DNA from: JABMRW01 sp964396965
GTDB lineage: Bacteria; Chloroflexota; Dehalococcoidia; Dehalococcoidales; BS750m-G39
Direction: 5' to 3'
Length of the DNA stretch: 64,000 nucleotides
Assembly (NCBI GenBank): GCA_964396965.1
Contig: CAYNGD010000001.1
Location: 73,832 to 137,831 of the forward strand
Below are positions 1-11,653 of the stretch, piece by piece (positions within the stretch are counted from its first letter, which is position 1; every line of letters begins with the position of its first letter). The notes below the pieces were generated by a model, which made no database searches, was not told where the DNA came from, and saw only the letters and a program-made list of their open reading frames with translations. The translations under genes and the position numbers were made by a program.

Positions 1-1
1 T

Positions 2-742
2 TCCGGCGACTATCATATCGAGGATTTGGACCGCGCCGGCGGAATACCAGCGGTAATGAAGGAATTAAAAACGCTGCTGAATTTAAAGGTAAAAACCGTT
101 TCGGGGAAGGCATTGGGCGAGGTTATCGCCGCCGCCCGAAATACCGATGAAGAGGTCATCCGCCCCTTTGACCGGCCTCACTCCCCTACCGGCGGCCTGG
201 CTATCCTTTTCGGCAACCTGGCGCCGGAGGGAGCGGTGGTGAAAAAAGCGGCAGTCGCCCCGGAGATGATGTCCCACCGGGGCAAGGCGCGGGTCTTTGA
301 TTCCGAGGAAGAGACCACCAGGGCCATTATGGCTAAAAAGATAAAGGCGGGTGAGGTGGTGGTCATCCGCTACGAGGGGCCCAAAGGGGGGCCGGGGATG
401 AGGGAGATGCTCACCCCCACCTCGCTGCTCAGCGGGATGGGTATGGACAAAGAGGTGGCCCTGATTACCGACGGGCGTTTCTCGGGGGCGACGCGGGGGG
501 CGGCCATCGGCCATGTCTCCCCCGAAGCCGCCAGCCGAGGGCCCATCGCCGCCCTGAAAGACGGTGATATAATCAGGATTGATATTGAAAATTGCAAGCT
601 CGACGCTGAGCTTTCTGATAAAGAGATAAGCGAGCGCCTAAAGCTACTGGCCGAGTTCGAGCCCAGGGTCAAGACGGGCTATCTCAAGCGCTACGCCGAG
701 AAGGTGACCTCGGCCAGCACCGGCGCCGTGTTCACTAGATAG
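2..742 (+). CDS. ilvD: Dihydroxy-acid dehydratase, C-terminal part (cut by window edge)
   Basis: Dehydrates 2,3-dihydroxy-isovalerate and 2,3-dihydroxy-3-methylvalerate to the 2-oxo acids in valine and isoleucine synthesis, using an Fe-S cluster. The reading frame is open from base 2, so the start lies left of the window; about 246 C-terminal residues are visible. Family signatures seen: AGGIPAVMKEL near the left edge, LAILFGNLAPEGAVVK, and GRFSGATRGAAIGHVSPEA with the conserved serine of the active-site loop. It is first of a tightly packed run: ilvB starts 10 bases after the stop. Confidence 0.95.
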   Translation, partial: SGDYHIEDLDRAGGIPAVMKELKTLLNLKVKTVSGKALGEVIAAARNTDEEVIRPFDRPHSPTGGLAILFGNLAPEGAVVKKAAVAPEMMSHRGKARVFDSEEETTRAIMAKKIKAGEVVVIRYEGPKGGPGMREMLTPTSLLSGMGMDKEVALITDGRFSGATRGAAIGHVSPEAASRGPIAALKDGDIIRIDIENCKLDAELSDKEISERLKLLAEFEPRVKTGYLKRYAEKVTSASTGAVFTR

Positions 743-752
743 GGGGGTTACC

Positions 753-2483
753 ATGAAGTTGACCGGGTCTCAGATGATAGGCGAAAGCCTGGTAAGGGAG
801 GGGGTGGAGGTTATCTTCGGCATACTGGGCGGGGCCATCCTGCCCCTGTATGACGTCCTCCCCCAGTACCCCCAGCTACGCCACATACTGGTGCGCCACG
901 AGCAGGGGGCGGCCCACGCCGCCGACGGCTACGCCCGGGCTACCGGTAAGGTCGGCGTGTGCTTCGCCACCTCCGGCCCGGGGGCGACCAATCTGGTAAC
1001 CGGCATCGCCAACGCCTGCCTGGACTCAGTGCCCATGGTAGCCATAACCGGACAGGTAGCCCGCCCCTTTATCGGCAAGGACGCCTTCCAGGAGGTGGAT
1101 ATCACCGGTATCACCCTGCCCATCACCAAACACAACTACCTGGTGATGGAGGCAGCCTCAATACCGGAGGTAGTCAAGGAGGCCTTTCACCTGGCCCGGA
1201 CGGGGCGGCCGGGGCCGGTGCTCATCGACCTGCCCCGCGACGTCCAGATAGAGCAGGCCGAGTTCAACTACCCGAGCAAGCCTAACCTGCCCAGCTACAA
1301 GCCGACCTTAAAGGGGCACCCCGCCCAGATAAAGAAGGCGGCCAGGCTGATAAACGAGGCCAAGAAACCGGTGATTATCGCCGGGAGGGGGGTTACTATC
1401 TCTAAAGCCTATGACGAGCTGAAAGAGCTGGTGGAGAAGGCCCAGATACCGCTGATTACCACCCTGCTGGGCATCAGCTGCTTCCCCGAGTCACATGTTT
1501 TGAGCTACGGGATGCTGGGGATGCACGGCATGGCCTACGCCAACATGGCCGTTGACGCCTCCGACCTGATTATCGCTATTGGGATGAGGTTCGATGACCG
1601 GGCTACCGCCAAGGTGAGTGATTTCGCTCCTCACGCCCACGTTATCCATATTGACATCGACCCCGCCGAAATCGGCAAAAACGTGCGCGTTGACGTGCCC
1701 ATCGTCGGTGACGTCAAGTACGTCCTTAAAGATTTGAATAAAGAGGTCGAATCGGCCAGGCATATCGAATGGGTAAGGCAGCTCGATGACTGGCACCGGG
1801 AGCACCCGTCAACCACCATTCGGGACAGCCAGAGCCTGCTGCCCCAGTACGTGGTGCGCTCGATTTACGAGGTGACCAGAGGTGATGCCACCATCGTCAC
1901 CGGGGTGGGACAGCACCAGATGTGGGCTGCCCAGCATTACTGGTACGATAAACCAAACACGTTTATATCGTCGGGGGGTCTGGGGACGATGGGCTTCGGC
2001 CTGCCAGCGGCCATCGGGGCTAAAGTTGGCTGTCCCGACAGCACCGTCTGGTGCATCGACGGCGACGGCAGCCTCCAGATGACAATACAGGAGCTGGCCA
2101 CCGCCGTCCAGGAAAAGGTGGCGGTCAAGATAGCCGTCCTCCACAACACCTACCTGGGAATGGTAAGGCAGTGGCAGGAGCTTTTCTACGGGAAGAGATA
2201 CGTGGCCACACCGCTATCCAGCCCGGACTTCGTCAAGATTGCCGATGCCTACGGCATTGCCGGGCTGAGGGTGAAACACCGGGAAGAGGTGATGCCCGCC
2301 CTTGAGAAGGCAATGGCCGAGCCGGGGCCCTTCCTGATTGACTTCATCGTCGAACCGGAGGAGAATGTCTATCCGATGGTGCCGCCGGGGGCGTCCCTGG
2401 CCGAAGTCATCGAGGAACCGAAAAAGAGGGCCAGGCCCAGAGCGATTAAGGACTCGGACAAGCTACCGGTGAGCAATATCTAA
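753..2483 (+). CDS. ilvB: Acetolactate synthase, large (catalytic) subunit
   Basis: ThDP-dependent enzyme that condenses two pyruvates to acetolactate, or pyruvate with 2-oxobutyrate, the first common step of valine, leucine and isoleucine synthesis. The 576 residues match the usual length. Seen: the N-terminal ThDP region with catalytic Glu in LVRHEQGAAHAADGYARA, the central FAD-type domain, and the C-terminal ThDP motif GDGSLQMTIQELATA followed by NTYLGMVRQWQ. The start ATG follows AGGGGGGTTACC. The small subunit gene comes 20 bases later, so the two are surely co-transcribed. Confidence 0.97.
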   Translation: MKLTGSQMIGESLVREGVEVIFGILGGAILPLYDVLPQYPQLRHILVRHEQGAAHAADGYARATGKVGVCFATSGPGATNLVTGIANACLDSVPMVAITGQVARPFIGKDAFQEVDITGITLPITKHNYLVMEAASIPEVVKEAFHLARTGRPGPVLIDLPRDVQIEQAEFNYPSKPNLPSYKPTLKGHPAQIKKAARLINEAKKPVIIAGRGVTISKAYDELKELVEKAQIPLITTLLGISCFPESHVLSYGMLGMHGMAYANMAVDASDLIIAIGMRFDDRATAKVSDFAPHAHVIHIDIDPAEIGKNVRVDVPIVGDVKYVLKDLNKEVESARHIEWVRQLDDWHREHPSTTIRDSQSLLPQYVVRSIYEVTRGDATIVTGVGQHQMWAAQHYWYDKPNTFISSGGLGTMGFGLPAAIGAKVGCPDSTVWCIDGDGSLQMTIQELATAVQEKVAVKIAVLHNTYLGMVRQWQELFYGKRYVATPLSSPDFVKIADAYGIAGLRVKHREEVMPALEKAMAEPGPFLIDFIVEPEENVYPMVPPGASLAEVIEEPKKRARPRAIKDSDKLPVSNI

Positions 2484-2503
2484 GCCGGAAAGAGAGGTGC
2501 AAT

Positions 2504-3055
2504 ATGCCCAAACATATCATCGTCGCACTGGTAGAGGACAGGCCGGGGGTGCTCAACCACATGGCCAGCCTTTTCCGCCGGCGGGGCTTCAATATCGAGA
2601 GCATCGCCGTGGGACACAGCGAATCGCCCCACCTGTCGCGGATGACTCTGGTCGTCAACGGGGCCAACACCATGGTGGAGCAGGTCAGGAAGCAGCTGGA
2701 CAAGCTGATAGATGTGGTCAAGGTCTCCGATATCACCGGCGAAAAGACGATTATCCGGGAACTGGCCCTGATTAAGGTAAAGGCCACCTCGGTTACCCGA
2801 AGCGAGATTTTGCAGATTGTGGATATCTTCCGGGCGAATATAGTCGATGTCGCCGCCGATTCGGTGACCATCGAGGTCACCGGCGACGATGCTAAAATAG
2901 AATCCCTGCTCGACCTGCTGCGCGGTTTCGGCCTCAGGGAGCTGGCCCGGACGGGGCGCATCGCCCTGACCCGGGGCGAGACCAGCCCGCTGCCGGTAAT
3001 AAAGCCGCCCCGGGCCAAGGGGCAGAAAGCAACTAATAAAACTAATAATAAATAG
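2504..3055 (+). CDS. ilvH: Acetolactate synthase, small (regulatory) subunit
   Basis: Regulatory partner of IlvB; it raises activity and confers valine feedback inhibition. The 183 residues hold an N-terminal ACT domain (residues 3-75, VALVEDRPGVLNHMASLF then RRGFNIESIAVG) and a C-terminal ACT-like domain (about 80-160) ending in the conserved ELARTGRIAL. The tail is rich in Lys and Asn (KATNKTNNK), beyond the usual end. The SD is AGAGAGGTGCAAT before the ATG. ilvC follows 13 bases after the stop. Confidence 0.96.
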   Translation: MPKHIIVALVEDRPGVLNHMASLFRRRGFNIESIAVGHSESPHLSRMTLVVNGANTMVEQVRKQLDKLIDVVKVSDITGEKTIIRELALIKVKATSVTRSEILQIVDIFRANIVDVAADSVTIEVTGDDAKIESLLDLLRGFGLRELARTGRIALTRGETSPLPVIKPPRAKGQKATNKTNNK

Positions 3056-3068
3056 AAGGAGTAAAACG

Positions 3069-4064
<996 letters not shown>

Positions 4065-4111
4065 AGCACGGGTAGTTAGACAGGCAAAACTCTTTAAGTT
4101 AGAGAATTTAG

Positions 4112-4180
4112 AGAGGGGCGAAGCCCCTCTTATAGAAAATTCCCCCTTCCCTAGTAAGGGAAGGGGGTAAGGGGGATAGG
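4112..4180 (+). repeat. Double-hairpin intergenic repeat, copy 1
   Basis: Two perfect hairpins lie in tandem: an 8-bp stem (4112-4119 with 4123-4130, loop GAA) and an 11-bp stem (4142-4152 with 4157-4167, loop AGTA), then TAAGGGGGATAG. The same arrangement occurs in inverted orientation at 16055-16124. Neither hairpin is followed by a T-run, so this looks more like a dispersed extragenic palindrome than a simple terminator. A third hairpin (4274-4297, one G-T pair) sits just upstream of leuA and could be an attenuator. Confidence 0.7.
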
Positions 4181-4338
4181 TTGGCAGGAGTGGGAAAAGA
4201 GGTTAGTCTGACTGGTAACTAAAATGTATAAAAAACGTTCCTTTTACGGGGGAAAGAAACTCATCCTTACCAGCCCCTCTCCGTCACCGGGGAGGGGATA
4301 AGCCGCTTTGACCAAATATTTCTCCCGAGGAGGAACCA

Positions 4339-5868
4339 ATGGCTGAGAAAACAGATAGAGTAATCATCTTCGACACCACGCTGCGTGACGGTGAGCAGGC
4401 GGCGGGGGGAACATTAAATATCCAGGAGAAGCTGGAGATAGCCAAACAGCTGGAGAGGCTCGGCGTTGACGTCATCGAGGCCGGCTTCCCCATCAGCTCG
4501 CCGGGCGACTTCGAGGCGGTCAGCCTCATCGCCAGAGAGGTTCGCCAGCCGGTAATCTGCGGGCTGGCCAGAGCCCACCCCGACGACATTGACCGCGCCT
4601 GGGAGGCCATTAAAGATGCGGCCCGCCCCCGGATACACGTCTTTTTATCGTCATCGGATATACACCTGGTCTACCAGCTCAAGAAAAGCCGGCAGGAAGT
4701 CCTGGAGACCTCCGCCGAGATGGTGGCCAGAGCCAAGCAATATACCGATGACATCGAGTTTTCCCCGATGGACGCCAGCCGCACCGAGCCGGAATATATC
4801 CACCAGATAGTGAAGGCGGTGATTGAGGCCGGCGCCACCACGGTGAACATACCCGACACGGTGGGCTACGCCATCCCCGGCGAGTTCGGTAGCCTCATCT
4901 TGGGCATCTTTAAGAACGTGCCCAATATCGGCAAGGCGGTCATCAGCGTCCACTGCCACAACGATTTAGGCCTGGCGGTGGCCAACAGCCTGGAGGCGGT
5001 AAGGCGGGGGGCCAGGCAGGTGGAGTGCACCGTCAACGGCATCGGGGAGAGGGCGGGCAACGCCTCCCTCGAGGAAATCGTCATGGCCATCAAGACCCGC
5101 CAGGACTTCTTCTCCCTGACCACCGGCGTCAAGACCAGCCAGATATACAAGGCCAGCCGGCTGGTCAGCGACCTGACCGGCTTCGTCGTCCAGCCCAACA
5201 AGGCCATTGTCGGGGCCAACGCCTTCCGCCACGAGTCGGGAATCCACCAGGACGGCGTTATCAAGATGCCCATAACCTACGAGATAATAGACCCCAAGAC
5301 GGTGGGCATCCCCTCCTCGAGCCTGGTGCTGGGCAAGCTCAGCGGGCGACACGCCTTCAAGGAGCGCCTGGCCGAGCTGGGCTACAGCCTGAAGGAGGAG
5401 GACTTCAACCGCGCCTTCAGCGCCTTCAAGGAGCTGGCCGATAAGAAGAAGGGGGTGTCCGACAGGGACATCGAGTCCCTCATCGCCGAGGAGCGGCGCA
5501 CCGTCTCCGAGGTTTATCACCTCGACCGCGTCCAGGTCTCATCAGGCGACCGGGGCATACCCACCGCTGCCGTCAGGCTCATCGGCCCCGATGGCAAGGT
5601 GCTGGAGGACGCCGCACTGGGCACCGGCCCGGTTGACGCCGTCTATAAGGCCATTAACAGGATAGTGAATGTGCCCAACCAGCTTACCGAGTTCACCGTC
5701 AAATCGGTAACCGAGGGCATCGATGCCATCGGCGAGGTGTTGATAAGGATAGAGAGCCAGGGCATAACCTACACCGGCCGGGGCGCCGATACCGATATCA
5801 TCGTCGCCAGCGCCAAGGCCTACATGAACGCCCTTAACCGGCTCTTAGCCAGCAAGGGAGGGAGCTGA
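4339..5868 (+). CDS. leuA: 2-isopropylmalate synthase
   Basis: Condenses acetyl-CoA with 2-oxoisovalerate, the committed step of leucine synthesis. The 509 residues match the bacterial enzyme. Seen: catalytic TIM barrel starting IIFDTTLRDGEQAAGG (residues 8-23), metal motif VHCHNDLGLAVANS, conserved GIGERAGNASLEEIVMA, HESGIHQDGV in the linker, and a C-terminal LeuA allosteric domain (about 370-509). The SD is GAGGAGGAACC. It ends 2 bases before the leuC start. An upstream GC hairpin may allow separate control from ilvC. Confidence 0.96.
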   Translation: MAEKTDRVIIFDTTLRDGEQAAGGTLNIQEKLEIAKQLERLGVDVIEAGFPISSPGDFEAVSLIAREVRQPVICGLARAHPDDIDRAWEAIKDAARPRIHVFLSSSDIHLVYQLKKSRQEVLETSAEMVARAKQYTDDIEFSPMDASRTEPEYIHQIVKAVIEAGATTVNIPDTVGYAIPGEFGSLILGIFKNVPNIGKAVISVHCHNDLGLAVANSLEAVRRGARQVECTVNGIGERAGNASLEEIVMAIKTRQDFFSLTTGVKTSQIYKASRLVSDLTGFVVQPNKAIVGANAFRHESGIHQDGVIKMPITYEIIDPKTVGIPSSSLVLGKLSGRHAFKERLAELGYSLKEEDFNRAFSAFKELADKKKGVSDRDIESLIAEERRTVSEVYHLDRVQVSSGDRGIPTAAVRLIGPDGKVLEDAALGTGPVDAVYKAINRIVNVPNQLTEFTVKSVTEGIDAIGEVLIRIESQGITYTGRGADTDIIVASAKAYMNALNRLLASKGGS

Positions 5869-5870
5869 CA

Positions 5871-7124
5871 GTGACCTTAGTCGAGAAAATACTGGCCGAG
5901 CACAGCAATAACAAAGAGGTCAGCCCTGGCGAGTTCATCAACGTCAGGGTGGACCTGGTCATGGCCAACGATATCACCGCCCCCATCGCCATAAAGGAGT
6001 TCAAGCGGCTGGGGGTGGAGAGGGTCTTTGACCCCAATAAGGTGGCCATGGTGCCCGACCACTTCGTGCCCAACAAGGACATCGCCTCCGCCGAGCAGGC
6101 CAAGATGATGCGGGAGTTTGCCGACGAGCAGGGTATAATCTACTTCGAGGTGGGCGAGATGGGCATCGAGCACGTTCTCCTGCCCGAGCGGGGGCTGGTG
6201 CTGCCGGGGGAGGTGGTCATCGGGGCCGACTCCCACACCTGCACCTACGGGGCTCTGGGCGCCTTCGCCACCGGCATGGGCTCGACCGATATCGCCGCCG
6301 CCATGGCTACCGGCGACATCTGGATGAAGGTTCCACCCACCATCAGGTTCATCTACCACGGCAATCCGGGGGAGTGGGTGGGGGGTAAAGACCTTATCCT
6401 CTACACCATCGGCCAGATCGGCGTTGACGGCGCCCTTTATGCAGCCATGGAGTTTACCGGCAAGGCTATCGAAGCCCTCTCCATGGACGGGCGGTTCACC
6501 ATGGCCAACATGGCCATCGAGGCCGGGGCCAAGGCCGGCATCTTCGGTGTGGACAACAAGACCCAGCTTTATGTAAAATCAAGGGCGGACCGCCCCTACC
6601 TGGTCTATGAGCCGGACAGTGACGCCAAATACGCCAAAGTCATCGAGTATGACGTCTCCGGCCTGGAGCCTCAGGTCGCCCTGCCCCACTCCCCGGCCAA
6701 CATCAGGCCGGTGAGCCAGGTGGGCAACATCGAAATCAACCAGGCGGTCATCGGCAGTTGCACCAACGGCCGCATTGAGGATTTACGAACTGCCGCCCAG
6801 CTATTGAAAGGCAGAAAAGTGCACCCGGGGGTGCGCTGCATCATCATCCCCGGCTCGCAGCAGGTCTATCTCGACGCCCTGGCCGAGGGGATGCTGGGGG
6901 TATTTATCCGGGCCGGGGCGGTGGTCAGCACCCCCACCTGCGGCCCCTGCCTGGGCGGGCATATGGGCGTGCTCGCCGACGGTGAAAAGTGCGTCTCCAC
7001 CACCAACCGCAACTTCGTCGGCAGGATGGGCAGCACTAAATCAAAGGTCTACCTGGCCAACCCGGCGGTGGCCGCCGCCAGCGCCATAATGGGCAGAATC
7101 GCCAGCCCGGAGGAGATTCGATAG
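5871..7124 (+). CDS. leuC: 3-isopropylmalate dehydratase, large subunit
   Basis: The aconitase-type [4Fe-4S] subunit that isomerises 2-isopropylmalate to 3-isopropylmalate together with LeuD. It begins with GTG 2 bases after leuA stops. The 417 residues are the short type shared with archaeal and homoaconitase-like enzymes. Cluster ligands are visible in SCTNGRIEDL and CGPCLGGHMG; substrate motifs GADSHTCTYGALGAFATGMGST and NRNFVGRMG are present. Its partner leuD does not follow directly: an unrelated gene lies between them. Confidence 0.96.
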   Translation: MTLVEKILAEHSNNKEVSPGEFINVRVDLVMANDITAPIAIKEFKRLGVERVFDPNKVAMVPDHFVPNKDIASAEQAKMMREFADEQGIIYFEVGEMGIEHVLLPERGLVLPGEVVIGADSHTCTYGALGAFATGMGSTDIAAAMATGDIWMKVPPTIRFIYHGNPGEWVGGKDLILYTIGQIGVDGALYAAMEFTGKAIEALSMDGRFTMANMAIEAGAKAGIFGVDNKTQLYVKSRADRPYLVYEPDSDAKYAKVIEYDVSGLEPQVALPHSPANIRPVSQVGNIEINQAVIGSCTNGRIEDLRTAAQLLKGRKVHPGVRCIIIPGSQQVYLDALAEGMLGVFIRAGAVVSTPTCGPCLGGHMGVLADGEKCVSTTNRNFVGRMGSTKSKVYLANPAVAAASAIMGRIASPEEIR

Positions 7125-7166
7125 GGTGAAGGGGTGTTGAGAAGTCGTTGATGGAGGGGTGATGCT

Positions 7167-8372
7167 ATGGGATGGCTTATCTTCATTGGCATCATACTTG
7201 CCATTTGGTTTATCACTTGGCTTAGTAATAGGTTATCTAACCTGCGGAAGATGGCCAAGAAGTATGTTGAGTGGAAACCAAAATTAGACAATTTAGACAA
7301 CTATAACAGGGAATTGGAATTAAAAGAGTCTCAATTAAAGGAGCAGGAAGTAGCTATTGATACGCTAGTCAAAGAAAAAACTCAAGGCTTCCCTTGGTTA
7401 GTGAAAGTATACGACGACTATTTTTCTTTGCAGGATGGTAAGTTGGCAAATGCGCTCATAATCAAACCACATCCAGCACTAAGAGCGTCTGAGACTGTGA
7501 GACAAATTAGTAAGGAACGCCGTGAAGCTGAGAAGGCGGCGAGGTTAGCTAATTACATCCTAGATTACTGTCGTTATCTGGCTCCTTGGTTAGATGAATA
7601 TATAGGCTTGGAAACTGAGGAGTTAGATGAAATCGTAAAAGAGATACATTCAGCGTGGGAGAAAAAAGAGAAAGAGTTTGACGAGGAAGTAAGGCGACAT
7701 TACGGGCCTAAATATGAAGGACTTACGCCAACCGAGAAATTGCAGAAAAAACTAGACTGGTATTGGGGAAAGCCTAACAAATCCAATTGGCAAATAGGAA
7801 GGGATTACGAAAGATATATCGGGTACTTATATGAGATAAAAGGCTGGAATGTTTACTACCATGGTAAGAAAGGATTTGAAGACTTGGGACGGGACTTGAT
7901 TTGCAAAAAAGCTAATGCTGTAGAGATAATCCAGTGTAAGCGCTGGGCGCAAGAGAAAATAATCCATGAAAAGCACATCTATTATTTATTTGGCACTACG
8001 GTTGAATATTTTATTGAAAACTTCGGAGGCGAGGATTTACAATTAGCCCTATTTCCTAGCCTTGTTCGAAAAAGAAATGTAATCCCTAAGTTGGTTACCA
8101 CGATTGATGTTTCCCCGAAAGCTGAACAAGTAGCGGAAGTGCTTGGGGTGGTAATAGAAAAAGTACCATCGGAGCCATATCCCTCGGTAAAATGCAATGT
8201 AGCCAGAAGGACAGGTGAGAAAATCTTTCACCTTCCTTTCGACCAGCAATATGATACGATATTGATTGAAGAAGAAAGACTAGAGTGTTACGTTGAAACC
8301 GTGGCGGAGGGAGAAGCTTTAGGATTTCGGCATGCTTACCGATGGAAGGGTGAGGTTGAAAAGGGCAATTAA
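7167..8372 (+). CDS. Membrane-anchored Mrr-like restriction endonuclease domain protein
   Basis: A 401-residue protein starting with a hydrophobic helix (residues 3-20), then a Lys/Glu-rich coiled coil (about 25-65), then a long helical part. Residues about 205-265 hold a PD-(D/E)xK nuclease signature: GRDYERYIGYLYEIKGW, then EDLGRDLI (Asp) and EIIQCKRWA (Gln-x-Lys), as in Mrr/NERD-like endonucleases. Type IV enzymes of this class cut modified foreign DNA, but the substrate here is unknown. The gene is AT-richer than its neighbours and splits leuC from leuD, which suggests acquisition. The SD GGAGGGGTGATGCT precedes the ATG. Being in the leu operon it is probably co-expressed with it. Confidence 0.7.
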   Translation: MGWLIFIGIILAIWFITWLSNRLSNLRKMAKKYVEWKPKLDNLDNYNRELELKESQLKEQEVAIDTLVKEKTQGFPWLVKVYDDYFSLQDGKLANALIIKPHPALRASETVRQISKERREAEKAARLANYILDYCRYLAPWLDEYIGLETEELDEIVKEIHSAWEKKEKEFDEEVRRHYGPKYEGLTPTEKLQKKLDWYWGKPNKSNWQIGRDYERYIGYLYEIKGWNVYYHGKKGFEDLGRDLICKKANAVEIIQCKRWAQEKIIHEKHIYYLFGTTVEYFIENFGGEDLQLALFPSLVRKRNVIPKLVTTIDVSPKAEQVAEVLGVVIEKVPSEPYPSVKCNVARRTGEKIFHLPFDQQYDTILIEEERLECYVETVAEGEALGFRHAYRWKGEVEKGN

Positions 8373-8455
8373 ACACGGGTGGGGAAAAGGGCTTTAGCCC
8401 TACAATAAGGGCGGCGGGTGGGAAAAGATATAAAATGGGTGGAGGGGTTCTATAA

Positions 8456-8956
8456 ATGCTAAAAGGCAAAGTGCATAAATACGGGGCAAACGTAGATACC
8501 GATGCTATCATACCGGCGCGCTACCTGAATATTTCCGACCCGGCGGAGCTGGCCAAACACTGCATGGAGGATATCGACCCGGACTTCGTTAAAAGAGTCA
8601 AGCCGGGGGACATAATGATGGCCACCACCAACTTCGGCTGCGGCTCGTCGCGGGAGCACGCCCCCATAGCTATCAAGGCGGCGGGGATTTCCTGTATAAT
8701 AGCCAAGAGCTTCGCCCGCATCTTCTTCCGCAACGCCATAAACATCGGCCTGCCCCTGCTGGAGTGCGACCAGGCGGTGGATGAGACCGGGGCCGGCGAT
8801 ACCCTCGAGGTTGACCTGTCCAATGGAAAGATAAAGAACCTAACCCGCGGCAGCGAGTTCGAGGCTAAAGCCTACCCCGATTTCATGGCCGAGCTTACCG
8901 CCGCCGGCGGTCTGGTTGAGTACACCAAAAAGAGACTAGAAAGCAGGAGAGTCTAG
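8456..8956 (+). CDS. leuD: 3-isopropylmalate dehydratase, small subunit
   Basis: Swivel-domain subunit of isopropylmalate isomerase, working with LeuC. The 166 residues are the short form that pairs with short LeuC. Seen: GANVDTDAIIPARYL near the N-terminus and the substrate loop NFGCGSSREHAPIAIKAAG (about residues 59-77). The SD GGAGGGG is 8 bases ahead of the ATG. The stop TAG is followed at once by the leuB start ATG. Confidence 0.96.
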   Translation: MLKGKVHKYGANVDTDAIIPARYLNISDPAELAKHCMEDIDPDFVKRVKPGDIMMATTNFGCGSSREHAPIAIKAAGISCIIAKSFARIFFRNAINIGLPLLECDQAVDETGAGDTLEVDLSNGKIKNLTRGSEFEAKAYPDFMAELTAAGGLVEYTKKRLESRRV

Positions 8957-10051
8957 ATGCAATTTGAACTGGCGGTCTTACCCGGAGACGGCGTCGGCCC
9001 CGAGGTTACCACCGAGGGCATTAAAGTTTTGGAGGCAGCAGGCAAAAGGTCCGGACACAGCTTTAAGCTGCACTACGGGCTGGTGGGCGGTGTCGCCATT
9101 GACAAGGAGGGTACCGCCCTATCAGAGGAAACCCTGAAGATATGCCAACAGGCCGATGCGGTGCTGCTGGGGGCGGTGGGCGGCCCCAAGTGGGACGACC
9201 CTCTGGCCAAGGTACACCCCGAAGACGGGCTGCTCGCCCTGCGCAAGGGGCTGGGGCTCTTCGCCAACCTGCGCCCGGTCAGGGTCTCGCCGGTATTGAC
9301 CGACTCCACCAACCTCAAGCCGGAGGTCATCCGGGGGGTGGACTTCGTCTTTGTCCGTGAGCTTACCGGCGGCCTCTACTTCGCCCGCCCCAAACGGCGC
9401 TGGCGGACATCGAGGGGGAGGCGGGCTACAGATTCCATGACCTACTCCGAGCAGGAGATTGAGCGCATCGTCCGGGTGGGTTTTGAGCTGGCCAGGAGCC
9501 GACGCCAGAAGCTGACCTCGGTGGACAAGGCCAACGTGCTGGAGGCCTCCCGCCTCTGGCGGCAGGTGACCATGGAGGTCGCCACCCAGTACCCCGAGGT
9601 GGAGCTGGACCATATGCTGGTTGACGCCTGCTCCATGCGGCTCATCCAGAACCCGGGCTATTTCGACGTGCTGGTCACCGAGAACATGTTCGGCGACATC
9701 CTCACCGACGAGGCCTCGATGCTGGCCGGCTCGATGGGGATGCTGCCCTCAGCCAGCCTGGCCGGGGTGCCCCGGGAGGGGGTCAATATCTTCGGCATGT
9801 ACGAGCCAATCCACGGCAGCGCCCCCCGCCTCGCCGGGCTGGATATGGCTAACCCCATCGCCATTATCTTAAGCGTGGCCATGATGCTGCGCTACTCCTT
9901 CGGCCTGGTCGAAGCGGCGCAGGCGGTCGAGAGGGCGGTTGAAGAGGTGCTGAACCAGGGCTACCGCACCTATGATATAATGAGCCAAGGCAAGACCAAA
10001 GTGGGGACGAGGCAGATGGGTGACTTAATCACCGGGAAGGTGGCAGGCTAG
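8957..10051 (+). CDS. leuB: 3-isopropylmalate dehydrogenase
   Basis: NAD-dependent oxidative decarboxylation of 3-isopropylmalate to 2-oxoisocaproate. The 364 residues have family motifs LPGDGVGPEVTTEG at the start, GAVGGPKWDD, RELTGGLYFARPKRR, SVDKANVLEASRLWR, and the metal/substrate region NMFGDILTDEASMLAGSMGMLPSA. The glycine-poor stretch after RELTGG (KRRWRTSRGRRATDSM) differs from Escherichia coli LeuB but keeps frame and length. It starts directly after the leuD stop. Confidence 0.95.
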   Translation: MQFELAVLPGDGVGPEVTTEGIKVLEAAGKRSGHSFKLHYGLVGGVAIDKEGTALSEETLKICQQADAVLLGAVGGPKWDDPLAKVHPEDGLLALRKGLGLFANLRPVRVSPVLTDSTNLKPEVIRGVDFVFVRELTGGLYFARPKRRWRTSRGRRATDSMTYSEQEIERIVRVGFELARSRRQKLTSVDKANVLEASRLWRQVTMEVATQYPEVELDHMLVDACSMRLIQNPGYFDVLVTENMFGDILTDEASMLAGSMGMLPSASLAGVPREGVNIFGMYEPIHGSAPRLAGLDMANPIAIILSVAMMLRYSFGLVEAAQAVERAVEEVLNQGYRTYDIMSQGKTKVGTRQMGDLITGKVAG

Positions 10052-10054
10052 AAA

Positions 10055-11638
<1,584 letters not shown>

Positions 11639-11653
<15 letters not shown>

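Noticed and set aside
9390..9440. Arg-rich segment of LeuB that looked like a double frameshift
   Set aside because: Length and both flanks stay in register, and Arg/Lys-rich versions of this loop are plausible in this lineage; no error is needed.
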